The position numbers and the translations under genes were made by a program. From the NCBI GenBank assembly GCA_021816845.1, contig JAKAWT010000001.1, forward strand, positions 124,001-188,000: 64,000 nucleotides of DNA, read 5' to 3'. Numbering within the stretch: the stretch's first letter is position 1; each line of letters starts with the position of its first letter. This DNA is from a bacterium. Its GTDB lineage: Bacteria > Patescibacteria > Dojkabacteria > JAKAPS01 > JAJZLI01. Under the pieces are notes generated by a model that saw nothing but the letters and a program-made list of their open reading frames with translations, searched no databases and was not told the DNA's origin. Shown one piece after another: positions 17,181 through 25,676 of the stretch.

Positions 17181-18112
17181 AATTGATATACTACTATATT
17201 ATCTTTCAATCTTAAAGAATTTATCATATCATTATAATTGCCATATGTTCCTTGGGATTTATTGGAAATATTAAAATAATAAATACCTATAAACTTATTT
17301 CCCACATTTTTTATATAGCTATTATCATAATTATAAATAGTCGATATACTACCAAGCTTTTGGTTTATTATATTATTAAACATAGAAAGAGTGGGATACG
17401 TTGTTAATTTAGAATCATAATTGTTGAAGTTTAAATCTTGGTAATTTGTTATAAAACCAAGATAGGGTTTATTTGATATAAAACTATTTATATTTTGTAT
17501 ATACATTGGATCCTTTATAATATTACTATGCCACATAGTTATTAAAGCCTTCGCATAATTTTTCCTACTACCGTATGGGATAGGACCAGAAGATCCAATT
17601 GTATACCATGAATATATAGAACCTATTACTGTACCTGAAACATTTTTTTCAAGTATTTGTTCTATATTCTTCTTAACAAGATTCTGATAAGTATAATCAT
17701 ATGTCTGAGTAGATAATTTAATTGGTACCCCAGAAACTGTATTGGGAACATCATTTGTAGCATAAATCTCCAATTTTGTAGGAAGATCATTATGTGATTT
17801 CAGGTATTGATACTCAACTTCATAGTTTATAAAATTATTTAATTGATTTTGGTAATTTGTTTTGCAACTATTTACATACGTACCATATCTATCACAGTTA
17901 TATGATATCAGTTCCGATCTAGTCAATATTTTTCCATTAATTGTAGCTACAGTAGGATTAGAGCTTAGAAGGTTGCCTATAGAATTGATTTGAGGAATAA
18001 TAAAGATTAACAATATAATGACAAGAAGTAATACCGAAAACATAAAAAAATACGCTTTTTTACGATCACTAAAAAAACCATTAATATTTTGCTTATCTAT
18101 CATATGTACCAT
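17177..18112 (-). CDS. membrane-anchored SurA-N-like chaperone protein
   Basis: 311 residues: an N-terminal helix (AYFFMFSVLLLVIILLIFIIPQ) and then VATINGKILTRSEL, the typical opening of SurA/PrsA-type folding factors, followed by a helical region (NYQNQLNNFINYEVEYQYL). No clear parvulin PPIase domain follows, so it may act only as a chaperone. It is translationally coupled to the large Ig-like surface protein and is probably its dedicated export partner. The start is MVHMIDK at 18112 or the Met three codons later. Confidence 0.6.
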   Translation of the reverse strand: MVHMIDKQNINGFFSDRKKAYFFMFSVLLLVIILLIFIIPQINSIGNLLSSNPTVATINGKILTRSELISYNCDRYGTYVNSCKTNYQNQLNNFINYEVEYQYLKSHNDLPTKLEIYATNDVPNTVSGVPIKLSTQTYDYTYQNLVKKNIEQILEKNVSGTVIGSIYSWYTIGSSGPIPYGSRKNYAKALITMWHSNIIKDPMYIQNINSFISNKPYLGFITNYQDLNFNNYDSKLTTYPTLSMFNNIINQKLGSISTIYNYDNSYIKNVGNKFIGIYYFNISNKSQGTYGNYNDMINSLRLKDNIVVYQL

Positions 18113-18232
18113 ATTAATATGTCTTCATTTTTTTTTCAACATAAAAATAACATCTATAGTTTTCCTAATAAAAGATTATTAATATTAGATATAATGGCCT
18201 ATTAAATTTATCACTATATTTTTTATTATTGA

Positions 18233-19285
18233 TTAAAGATATTTTTGAATATTGTTAATTTGTCCTTGGGATGTTACTGAATAATGAAGATGACCATTTT
18301 TACCAGATAAAAAATACCAATATGGGTTTGGTGTAGATTTAAATGTAGATTTTATGGAAATTAACCCAGGAGAACAAATTGGTGTTGGAGGAAGACCAGC
18401 ATTTAATCTTGTATTATATGGGGAATTTATAGCAAGATCTGCAGCTGTTATATTAGTTCTCCACCACTTTTGTTCATTACTATCAAACCCCAATAAATAT
18501 TGTACAGTAGCATCAGAACCTAATGGAATTCCAGCATCATATCTACGTATAAATATATTCGCAACTAATGGTTTATCACTGTTATAAAGTGTTTCTCTCC
18601 TTACAATTGATGCAACTGTGATATTCTGATAAAAATTGAGATTATTTGTACTTGTAATTTGGAATTTTGTATAAGGTATATATATATTTTGCTCAAATGC
18701 ACCAAGCTCCTTATTAATAATATACTTTGCATCAGCATTCTTTGGTATTTCATATGTACCTGGGTATAAAAAACCTTCTACAGAGTTACCCGGAATCTGA
18801 CTCAAGAATAGATATCCAAATGAGTGTGCATCATTATGTGCAATATATCTAAAATCTGTTACGGAGAAATTATATGAAGGATTATCCAAAGAAAGTTCAT
18901 TGCGTATAACATTGGCAACCTCACCTATTCTTAGACCTGATGGTATAGTAATAGATGTATAGAAAGGACCTTTATTAAAATTATTAAGTAGTGTTTTTAA
19001 ATCCTCACCATTATATATCCTATATAATCCTGGAGAGAAGGTAAAAAATGGATTTGAAGTATCAATATATATTTTAGTTGCAATAATAGATTTTATGGAT
19101 CCATTAATCTTTAAAGAGTTTAATACTTGATCTTGAGATTCATTTTGTTTAACTTGGAATCTAATGTATGAACCATTACTGTCTACATTACTTCTAAACC
19201 CAATATCAGAAGTATACAGAGTATATAAAAATATAATTATACCTAAAAATACTACTATTCCAATTATAGTAAATTTTCTATTCAT
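18233..19285 (-). CDS. mltG: endolytic murein transglycosylase MltG (YceG-like)
   Basis: Membrane enzyme that cuts nascent glycan strands in the wall. An N-terminal anchor (FTIIGIVVFLGIIIFLYTLY) is followed by the YceG domain: TIPSGLRIGEVANVI, EGFLYPGTYEIP, and the catalytic Glu in ASIVRRET. Also typical are DATVQYLLG, SPYNTRLNAGLPPTPI and the YWYFLSGKNGHLHYS end. Length 350 is normal. It lies four bases after ruvX and belongs to an alaS-ruvX-mltG operon, a common bacterial order. Confidence 0.95.
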   Translation of the reverse strand: MNRKFTIIGIVVFLGIIIFLYTLYTSDIGFRSNVDSNGSYIRFQVKQNESQDQVLNSLKINGSIKSIIATKIYIDTSNPFFTFSPGLYRIYNGEDLKTLLNNFNKGPFYTSITIPSGLRIGEVANVIRNELSLDNPSYNFSVTDFRYIAHNDAHSFGYLFLSQIPGNSVEGFLYPGTYEIPKNADAKYIINKELGAFEQNIYIPYTKFQITSTNNLNFYQNITVASIVRRETLYNSDKPLVANIFIRRYDAGIPLGSDATVQYLLGFDSNEQKWWRTNITAADLAINSPYNTRLNAGLPPTPICSPGLISIKSTFKSTPNPYWYFLSGKNGHLHYSVTSQGQINNIQKYL

Positions 19286-19289
19286 AAAG

Positions 19290-19721
19290 TTATGAATCTA
19301 TAACATTAGAACCTTGACTCCTAGAGTCCTGACTCCTAGAATCTAAATATTCTTGGAGTATCAATTGTGCTGCTATATCATCTACCCTGTCTCTTCTACC
19401 TCTACCAGTTTTTTTTAAAATTAACCCTGCATCATATGTTGTGAGAGTCTCATTCCAGTATATAACTTCTATATCTCTCATATCTAAAGTTTTTATAAAA
19501 TTCTTTACTTTATCTGAAGATACGCCCTCATTTCCATCATCATCAAGTGGCAACCCAACAACAATTCTACTTATTTTATATGATATTACAATATTATTAA
19601 AATTATCTATAAAGGATTTATCATTTTTGAAAATCTTATACCTAGATGCAATGATAGCATTATCATCAGATATTGCTATACCTATCCTCTTTTCTCCATA
19701 ATCTATTCCTAAGGTTCTCAT
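19290..19721 (-). CDS. ruvX: RuvX/YqgF-family nuclease with repeat-derived tail
   Basis: RNase H-fold protein (Holliday-junction resolvase-like, also implicated in pre-16S rRNA 5' processing). LGIDYGEKRIGIAISD carries the first catalytic Asp, VVGLPLDDDG follows, and TTYDAGLILKKTGRGRRDRVDDIAAQLIL carries the C-terminal Asp. Residues about 132-143 are a low-complexity tail (DSRSQDSRSQG) absent from the family and encoded by the dispersed element at 19305-19345. It is four bases from both mltG and alaS. Confidence 0.92.
   Translation of the reverse strand: MRTLGIDYGEKRIGIAISDDNAIIASRYKIFKNDKSFIDNFNNIVISYKISRIVVGLPLDDDGNEGVSSDKVKNFIKTLDMRDIEVIYWNETLTTYDAGLILKKTGRGRRDRVDDIAAQLILQEYLDSRSQDSRSQGSNVIDS
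19305..19345 (-). repeat. dispersed CTAG-rich element in the ruvX 3' end
   Basis: On the coding strand: GATTCTAGGAGTC, then AGGACTCTAGGAGTC, then AAGGTTCTAA. The element is two near-identical CTAGGAGTCA(A)GG units plus the AAGGTTCTAA core shared with guaB and rpsT. It encodes the DSRSQDSRSQG tail of RuvX. Confidence 0.6.
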
Positions 19722-19725
19722 ACTA

Positions 19726-21843
19726 CTAGTTTTTAGATAATTCTGCTCTTATTCTACGTATACCTTTACCGGCACTTTCTTGTTTTGTAATTTTAAATTT
19801 ACCAAAATCTTTTGTATTGCCAAAATGTGTTCCTCCACACAGCTCCATAGAAAAATCTCCTATTTCAATAACTCTTACTTTAGTACTATATTTACCTTTA
19901 AATATAAGATCCACCCCTAATGATTCTGCTTCCTTTAATGTCATCTCTTTAACTTTAACATCCAAATTTTTATTAATCTCAGAGTTTATTAAATCCTCTA
20001 TTTTCTTTATCTCATCATCCGTTAATTGTCTTTGAAAGTTAAAATCAAATCTTATCCTATGATCATCAATATATGCACCTTTTTGAGATATCTGGTCTCC
20101 TAATATAACTTTCAAGGCTTTATTTAAAAGATGTGCGGTTGAATGATTATATGATGTTTTAATACGTGATTCTTGATCAACAAAACAGTCAACTATATCC
20201 CCTTCACTAATTGAAGATTCTTTCCCTTCAGAATGAGCATCCATATATTCTCCGATGTGCAAATAGACACCTTTCTTCGTTTTTTTTACATTTTTGACTT
20301 TAATACTGAAACCATTGCCTCTAACCTCACCAATATCACCTTTTTGGCCACCTCCTTCAGCAAAAAATGGGGTTTTATCTAACACAAATTGTATTTCATC
20401 TCCTAGGTCAAGTACATACAAAACTTTAGCACCTTTAAGATTCAAATCTTGGTATCCTATAAATTCGGTATTTTGTATATTTTGAAGTTCTATTTCCATA
20501 TTTTTTCCTAAAGTGAATGAAGAATTTGTTCTTGATTTATCTTGTTGTATTTTATATAAATTGTCAAACTCCGTCTCATCAAAACTTATATTTTTTGAAT
20601 TTAGAATATCTTTTATTATTTCAATATTAAGACCATAAGTATCATGAAGCTTGAACATATCCTCTCCTTTTAGATGTTTAACAGATCCTAATTTCTCGAC
20701 CATAGAATCAAGCTTCTTCATACCCTTCTCTAAAACATTTTTAAACTTTATTTCTTCTTCGTCTATTTCTTTCATTATTTTATCCTTATTTAGTGAAAGT
20801 TCAGGATAAAAATTGGAATATTTTAAAATAACAGATTCTGCAACACTAGATAAAAATGGAAATTCTCCACCAATTTGTATAACTTGTACCATAGCTCTTC
20901 TTAATAACCTTCGTAAAACATAACCCCTATACTCGTTTGAAGGAATGAGACCATCAGCAATTAAAAATGTAATTCCTCTTACATGATCGGCTATTATATT
21001 TATAGATCTTTCATTTTTTATATTAGAACTTACATTACTTTTTATTTTATCCACAATAGGAATAAATAAGTCTGTTTTAAATACAGAATCAACATTCTGA
21101 AGCACAGCAGTAAGTCTTTCAAGTCCTGCACCTGTATCTACATTTGTGTATGGGAGCCTAGAGAATCTAGAATTTTCATCTTTATAATATTCCATAAAAA
21201 CTCCAGCGTTCCAAATTTCTACAAACCTATCACAAGAACAACCAGGTTTGCATGTTGGCTTCAGACAACCTTTATCCTTGCCATTGTCATAATATATCTC
21301 TGTAGAAGGTCCGCAAGGACCTGTAAGTCCAGGAGGTCCCCAGAAATTATCCTTAAATGGTAGTGCAATAATTTTTGATTTCGGAATTCCTATATCTTCC
21401 CATAATTCTTCTGATTCGGTATCCCTTGGAATAATATTACCACCATGGAGTTCACTGTCCTGGAATCCTTCAAAAATACTAACCCACAATTTATCCTTAT
21501 CAATTTTAAAATGATTTACTAAAAGGTCGTAAGCAAGAGAAATTGCTTCTTTTTTATAATAATCACCAAATGACCATGATCCCAACATCTCGAAAAAAGT
21601 CAGGTGCCTTCCATCACTTCCTATATCATCAATATCTACTGTCCTGAAACTTTTTTGTACTGAACATACCCTAGGATTCTCAAACTCTTTCTCACGCATT
21701 AAGTAAGGCATCATCTGGACCATACCTGCTGTTGTAAAAAGAATACTTTCATCGTCAGGAATTAAACCTGATGATTTGTATAACTGATGTTTATTATCAG
21801 TAAAAAATTTTATAAATCTTTCTCTTACTACACTTCCTTCCAT
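19726..21843 (-). CDS. alaS: alanyl-tRNA synthetase lacking the C-terminal domain
   Basis: Charges tRNA-Ala. Class II core: RERFIKFFTDNKHQLYKSSGLIP, motif TFFEMLGSWSFGDYYKKEA, and GAGLERL. The editing domain has HSTAHLLNKAL and CGGTHFGNT, the metal-binding HxxxH and Cys. The protein ends at residue 705 right after the editing domain (ITKQESAGKGIRRIRAEL), so the DHHA1/C-Ala region found in most bacteria (about 870 residues) is missing. The Cys-rich insertion CLKPTCKPGCSCD may bind metal. It heads the operon with ruvX and mltG and lies just after tRNA-Cys. Confidence 0.97.
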   Translation of the reverse strand: MEGSVVRERFIKFFTDNKHQLYKSSGLIPDDESILFTTAGMVQMMPYLMREKEFENPRVCSVQKSFRTVDIDDIGSDGRHLTFFEMLGSWSFGDYYKKEAISLAYDLLVNHFKIDKDKLWVSIFEGFQDSELHGGNIIPRDTESEELWEDIGIPKSKIIALPFKDNFWGPPGLTGPCGPSTEIYYDNGKDKGCLKPTCKPGCSCDRFVEIWNAGVFMEYYKDENSRFSRLPYTNVDTGAGLERLTAVLQNVDSVFKTDLFIPIVDKIKSNVSSNIKNERSINIIADHVRGITFLIADGLIPSNEYRGYVLRRLLRRAMVQVIQIGGEFPFLSSVAESVILKYSNFYPELSLNKDKIMKEIDEEEIKFKNVLEKGMKKLDSMVEKLGSVKHLKGEDMFKLHDTYGLNIEIIKDILNSKNISFDETEFDNLYKIQQDKSRTNSSFTLGKNMEIELQNIQNTEFIGYQDLNLKGAKVLYVLDLGDEIQFVLDKTPFFAEGGGQKGDIGEVRGNGFSIKVKNVKKTKKGVYLHIGEYMDAHSEGKESSISEGDIVDCFVDQESRIKTSYNHSTAHLLNKALKVILGDQISQKGAYIDDHRIRFDFNFQRQLTDDEIKKIEDLINSEINKNLDVKVKEMTLKEAESLGVDLIFKGKYSTKVRVIEIGDFSMELCGGTHFGNTKDFGKFKITKQESAGKGIRRIRAELSKN

Positions 21844-21865
21844 ATTAATAACTTATTTGTAATTT

Positions 21866-21938
21866 AGACGACGATGGGATTCGAACCCACGTACGCGGTT
21901 TTGCAGACCGCTTCCTGGACCAACTCGGATACGTCGCC
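21866..21938 (-). tRNA. tRNA-Cys (GCA)
   Basis: 73 nt cloverleaf on the minus strand: acceptor GGCGACG pairs with CGTCGTC, the anticodon stem GCGGT/ACCGC encloses CTGCAAA (anticodon GCA), and the T-arm is GTGGGTTCGAATCCCAT. The discriminator U is typical of tRNA-Cys. CCA is not encoded. Confidence 0.93.
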
Positions 21939-21963
21939 AATATATTGATCGCTAATATATTGG
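21937..21963. other. perfect 10-bp hairpin abutting the 5' end of tRNA-Cys
   Basis: CCAATATATT and AATATATTGG flank a seven-base loop, and the first bases overlap the tRNA 5' terminus. It would form in the precursor RNA just ahead of the tRNA, so it could affect RNase P processing, or it may be an upstream transcript terminator. Confidence 0.5.
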
Positions 21964-22012
21964 AATTATACCAAATTTAAAAGATTCAGGGTAATTGACT
22001 AGGACATTCCTA

Positions 22013-23239
22013 CTATGATAATTTATTAGCTAATGCTCCAAAAAATATAAATGAGTATTTCTCGCCTTGGTAAGCCTTATACATAAGTAATATACTCAGT
22101 AACACCCATATTATAAATAATATGACATTAGCAATAAGGAATGCTAAAGATAATGACCCTCGAGACAAAGATGTAAAAACTAAGAAAATTATTATGAATA
22201 CAAGGTTAAATCCTATACTTTGAACTGCATGAAATTTTAAAAATTTGTCATTCCTTAAATATGAGTATATAAGCATCAATACATTTAATCCTATAACATA
22301 AGATACAACACCAAATATATCTTCACTCCTATCTGGAATAGTTCCAGAATTTGTAGATTTGTCTTCTTGAGTCTGTCCTCCTTGGGTATTGACTCCTTGA
22401 GACTGATCATTTGTAGATGTTGTAGAGTTTGCCCCAGAAGTTGCATATGGGTTTATAAAAGTACCTTCAGATTTTTGACTAAAACCTTCTTGTTGTTGTG
22501 AAGTTTGAGTTGATATTGGAGGTAAATCAGTATTTGAGGTAACAAAATCAGGGTTCTGATATGTGTTTCCACTTATTGTAGATGGCTGATTAGGTATGCC
22601 AGTATCTACTGAAGTTGCAGAAGATAATGGGCTCGTATTTTGATTACTTGTTACATTAGTGTAAGGATCTGGAACTTCTTGGTGCTCTAATGGTTTATTT
22701 AAATTTTTAAAACTATCCATAGATAAAGCAGAATTTAGTACTTCATTTACCTCTGCCCTATTCTTATTGGCATCATCATTATCTGATCCAGATAAAGTGG
22801 CATTATTTGAAGTAATATTATCTGATACAACAGTATTTTGAGAATAATCAAGACCACCTAGAGTATTAATAGAGGATGGAGGTGTACTGTCAACGCTACC
22901 ACTTGCTGTAGTATTAGTATTATCAGTTGAAGGTGGTACCACAGAGGTATTTCCTCCTAAAGGATTGGGTACAGAATTAGCATTAGATGTGTAAGGATTA
23001 GATTTGTTACCTAAAACAAAATCATATGGATCATTGATTTTTATTGGTTCACTATCTGATGCTGACGTTGGACTCTGTGTATTTGCTACATTTGGCTCGG
23101 GAGCATTAGTCTCCTCATTAACATTTTGTACAGGATTAGTATCTTGATTTACTTGAACACTAGCATTAGTTTGATCATCTCCACTCATTGTTGGTATTTG
23201 AAAATCTTGATTAGGTTTTATAACATTATCGTCATCCAT
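22013..23239 (-). CDS. long disordered protein with C-terminal DUF4870/Tic20-like membrane domain
   Basis: Residues 1 to about 305 are low complexity, rich in Asn, Ser, Thr, Pro and Gln with few charges. The last 100 residues form three or four membrane helices (VVSYVIGLNVLMLIYSYL; FNLVFIIIFLVFTSL; FLIANVILFIIWVLLSILLMY) with KFLKFHAVQSIGFN between, the mark of DUF4870/Tic20-like small membrane proteins. The function is unknown. The long tail may be a cytoplasmic or surface tether. A TATAAT box lies five bases before the ATG. Confidence 0.7.
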   Translation of the reverse strand: MDDDNVIKPNQDFQIPTMSGDDQTNASVQVNQDTNPVQNVNEETNAPEPNVANTQSPTSASDSEPIKINDPYDFVLGNKSNPYTSNANSVPNPLGGNTSVVPPSTDNTNTTASGSVDSTPPSSINTLGGLDYSQNTVVSDNITSNNATLSGSDNDDANKNRAEVNEVLNSALSMDSFKNLNKPLEHQEVPDPYTNVTSNQNTSPLSSATSVDTGIPNQPSTISGNTYQNPDFVTSNTDLPPISTQTSQQQEGFSQKSEGTFINPYATSGANSTTSTNDQSQGVNTQGGQTQEDKSTNSGTIPDRSEDIFGVVSYVIGLNVLMLIYSYLRNDKFLKFHAVQSIGFNLVFIIIFLVFTSLSRGSLSLAFLIANVILFIIWVLLSILLMYKAYQGEKYSFIFFGALANKLS

Positions 23240-23244
23240 GGTGT

Positions 23245-23250
23245 ATTATA
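23245..23250 (-). promoter_or_regulatory. -10 box of the DUF4870-like gene
   Basis: TATAAT on the minus strand five bases before ATG 23239, with no Shine-Dalgarno; consistent with a leaderless mRNA. Confidence 0.45.
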
Positions 23251-23296
23251 ATAATATAACTATAATTATAGCATTTCATATCAAAAAAAAAATAAA

Positions 23297-24430
23297 GTGA
23301 ATAAAAACTATATATACTTTGACAATTCAGCTACAACAAAAATCGATCAGAGAGTCATTGATGTAATGATTCCTCATATAAAAACCTTATATGGGAACCC
23401 ATCAAGTCTACATATGGAAGGACAAAAAGCTAGAAGAGTTATTGATACATCAAGAGAAATCATAGCTTCATATATAGGCTCTGATATACAAGAAATTATT
23501 TTTACTTCTGGAGGGACTGAAAGTAATAATACTGTAATAAATGGTGTAGCTCATGCATTAAATAAGAAAGGCAAACATATAATAACAACATCCATAGAAC
23601 ATGATTCAATACTTCAACCACTAGAAAATCTAAAAGGGTTCGATATAACATATTTAAAACCATCAAAAACAGGTCATATAGATCTGGATGATCTAAAATC
23701 TAAAATTAGGGATGATACTATTCTTATATCTATAGCATATGCAAATTCAGAAATAGGGTCAATTCAGAACATCCCAAAAATAGCAGAAATAGCCCATGAA
23801 AAAGGTGTATTGGTTCATACTGATGCAATGCAAGCAGCTAAATATAGAGATATTAATATACAGAATATTGGGGTTGATCTTATGACTTTTGGTGCACATA
23901 AAATAAACGGACCAAAGGGTATCGGAGCTTTATTTATAAAAAGAGGAACTATGATAAAACCTCTCATATATGGGGGATCCCAAGAGTATAGATTTAGAGG
24001 AGGAACTGAAAATACACCATTGATTGCAGGATTTGCTAAAGCTGTAGAACTTTTACAAAATGAAAAAATGGTAAGAGCAAAATATGTAGAATCTTTGAGG
24101 GATATGTTTGAATCTGGTTTGCAAAATTATTTAAAAGATATAAAAATAAATGGTGGAGGAGAAAGGTTAGAAAGCATATCTAATATATATTTTAGAAATA
24201 TATCTACTGAAACTATGATTATAAATTTAGATATGAAAGGTGTTGCTGCATCGGCAGGATCAGCATGTTCTTCCCTATCTTTAGAACCTTCACATGTTTT
24301 AACATCTATAGGACTAAGTAAAGATGAAGCTAAGCATTCTGTAAGATTTAGTTTTGGCCATGAAAATACTAAATTTGAAATAGAAAAATGCATAAAGATA
24401 ATAAGAAAAATATATGGAAATCAATTATAA
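23297..24430 (+). CDS. cysteine desulfurase (NifS/IscS family)
   Basis: PLP enzyme that takes sulfur from cysteine for Fe-S clusters and thio-tRNA. YFDNSATTK opens the protein, TSGGTESNN binds PLP, HTDAMQAA provides the Asp and Gln, the Schiff-base Lys is in FGAHKINGPKG, and the catalytic Cys loop is SAGSACSS. RFSFGHENT is a conserved C-terminal motif. Length 377 is typical. The start codon is GTG. It overlaps the following kinase gene by 17 bases. No scaffold gene is adjacent. Confidence 0.96.
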   Translation: MNKNYIYFDNSATTKIDQRVIDVMIPHIKTLYGNPSSLHMEGQKARRVIDTSREIIASYIGSDIQEIIFTSGGTESNNTVINGVAHALNKKGKHIITTSIEHDSILQPLENLKGFDITYLKPSKTGHIDLDDLKSKIRDDTILISIAYANSEIGSIQNIPKIAEIAHEKGVLVHTDAMQAAKYRDINIQNIGVDLMTFGAHKINGPKGIGALFIKRGTMIKPLIYGGSQEYRFRGGTENTPLIAGFAKAVELLQNEKMVRAKYVESLRDMFESGLQNYLKDIKINGGGERLESISNIYFRNISTETMIINLDMKGVAASAGSACSSLSLEPSHVLTSIGLSKDEAKHSVRFSFGHENTKFEIEKCIKIIRKIYGNQL

Positions 24431-25676
24431 CGAAGAAAAAGATATAAGAATATCAAAGCGTATTGAAGCTGTCGCCTATATTTTTATAGTTTTATACCTT
24501 ATTTTTTATAGCTACTTAAACATCAACCAAAACAGTAAAGAATTGTTAATAATAAACAATATCCTAGCATTTACTTTTATTTTAACCATATTTTCTATTA
24601 ATCATATAGTTAGAATAAAATTATTGGCAAAAAAAATTTTTACAGAGGTTATATTATTAACTGTATGGATTTTCATAGAAATATTATTTTTTACTACTAA
24701 AGATAGTCCCATATTTTTTATATTACCAATTTTAATAATAACTACAGTTATGTCTTATGACAATATCAAAAATGTGATTATCTATATATCTATAATTACT
24801 ATTGGACTTATATCTTTATTTTTTATTCCTTATTACAATAGCCATAACGAAATAGGTATTACAATAATAAAATTTTGGGTGGTATTTTTCATTATAACTG
24901 CAAGTTTCTCATATTTATATGTATATAGGCAGATGACAGAAAAATATCAAGAAGAAAAGGAACTTGCAAAACATAATGAAGCTTTAACTAAAGAGAAAAA
25001 TTCTTTCGTAAGAATTCTTTCTACAGAATTAAAAGATCCTATTAAAAATACTGAAATGCAATTACAAGAAATCCTAGATAAGAATAAATATGTGTTTAAT
25101 CCTAATATGAGAGATATTTTAGAAAAAACACTGACGAATGCAAAAACGTTGGATAACTTATCTCAAAATATCTTAACAATGGATAACTCAAATATAGATA
25201 GTATAACATTTGCCCTCCAGAAAATAGATCTCGGAAATATCTTAAAAGAAGTATTAAGTACACTTGATTTAAAAGCTAAGGAAAGGAATATATCTATTGT
25301 ATCTCAAGATATAAAAAATATATATGTGAATGCAGACTATAACAGACTAGGAGAAATTCTGCGTAATGTTATAGATAATGCAATCAAATATACAGATGAA
25401 GGTGGAAATGTATCTATTTTTATATCTAAAGAAAATAATAAAATATATATAAAAATCCAAGATACTGGTATAGGTATACCTGCAGATGATATTGATAAAC
25501 TTTTCACAAAATTTTATAGAGCATCAAACGTGGAGAAAAATACAAAACAAGGTACTGGATTAGGGCTATATCTTGTAAAACAATATGTAGAAAAAATGAA
25601 TGGAGAAATAAAAATAGAGAGTGTTCTTAATAAGGGTACAACTATTACATTAATTATACCTCAATATGGAGAATGA
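24414..25676 (+). CDS. histidine-kinase-like membrane protein lacking the phospho-accepting His
   Basis: 420 residues. The N-terminal half has about five membrane helices. A coiled segment (EKYQEEKELAKHNEALTKEKNSF) leads to a HisKA-like region where the usual SHELR reads STELK: Thr204 stands in place of the His. The HATPase domain is complete (N-box NVIDNAIKYT, G1 DTGIGIP, G2 GTGLGLYL), so ATP binding is expected. It could phosphorylate a partner's His in a heterodimer or act as a pseudokinase regulator. It overlaps the next kinase gene, which has an intact His, by 11 bases. Confidence 0.88.
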   Translation: MEINYNEEKDIRISKRIEAVAYIFIVLYLIFYSYLNINQNSKELLIINNILAFTFILTIFSINHIVRIKLLAKKIFTEVILLTVWIFIEILFFTTKDSPIFFILPILIITTVMSYDNIKNVIIYISIITIGLISLFFIPYYNSHNEIGITIIKFWVVFFIITASFSYLYVYRQMTEKYQEEKELAKHNEALTKEKNSFVRILSTELKDPIKNTEMQLQEILDKNKYVFNPNMRDILEKTLTNAKTLDNLSQNILTMDNSNIDSITFALQKIDLGNILKEVLSTLDLKAKERNISIVSQDIKNIYVNADYNRLGEILRNVIDNAIKYTDEGGNVSIFISKENNKIYIKIQDTGIGIPADDIDKLFTKFYRASNVEKNTKQGTGLGLYLVKQYVEKMNGEIKIESVLNKGTTITLIIPQYGE

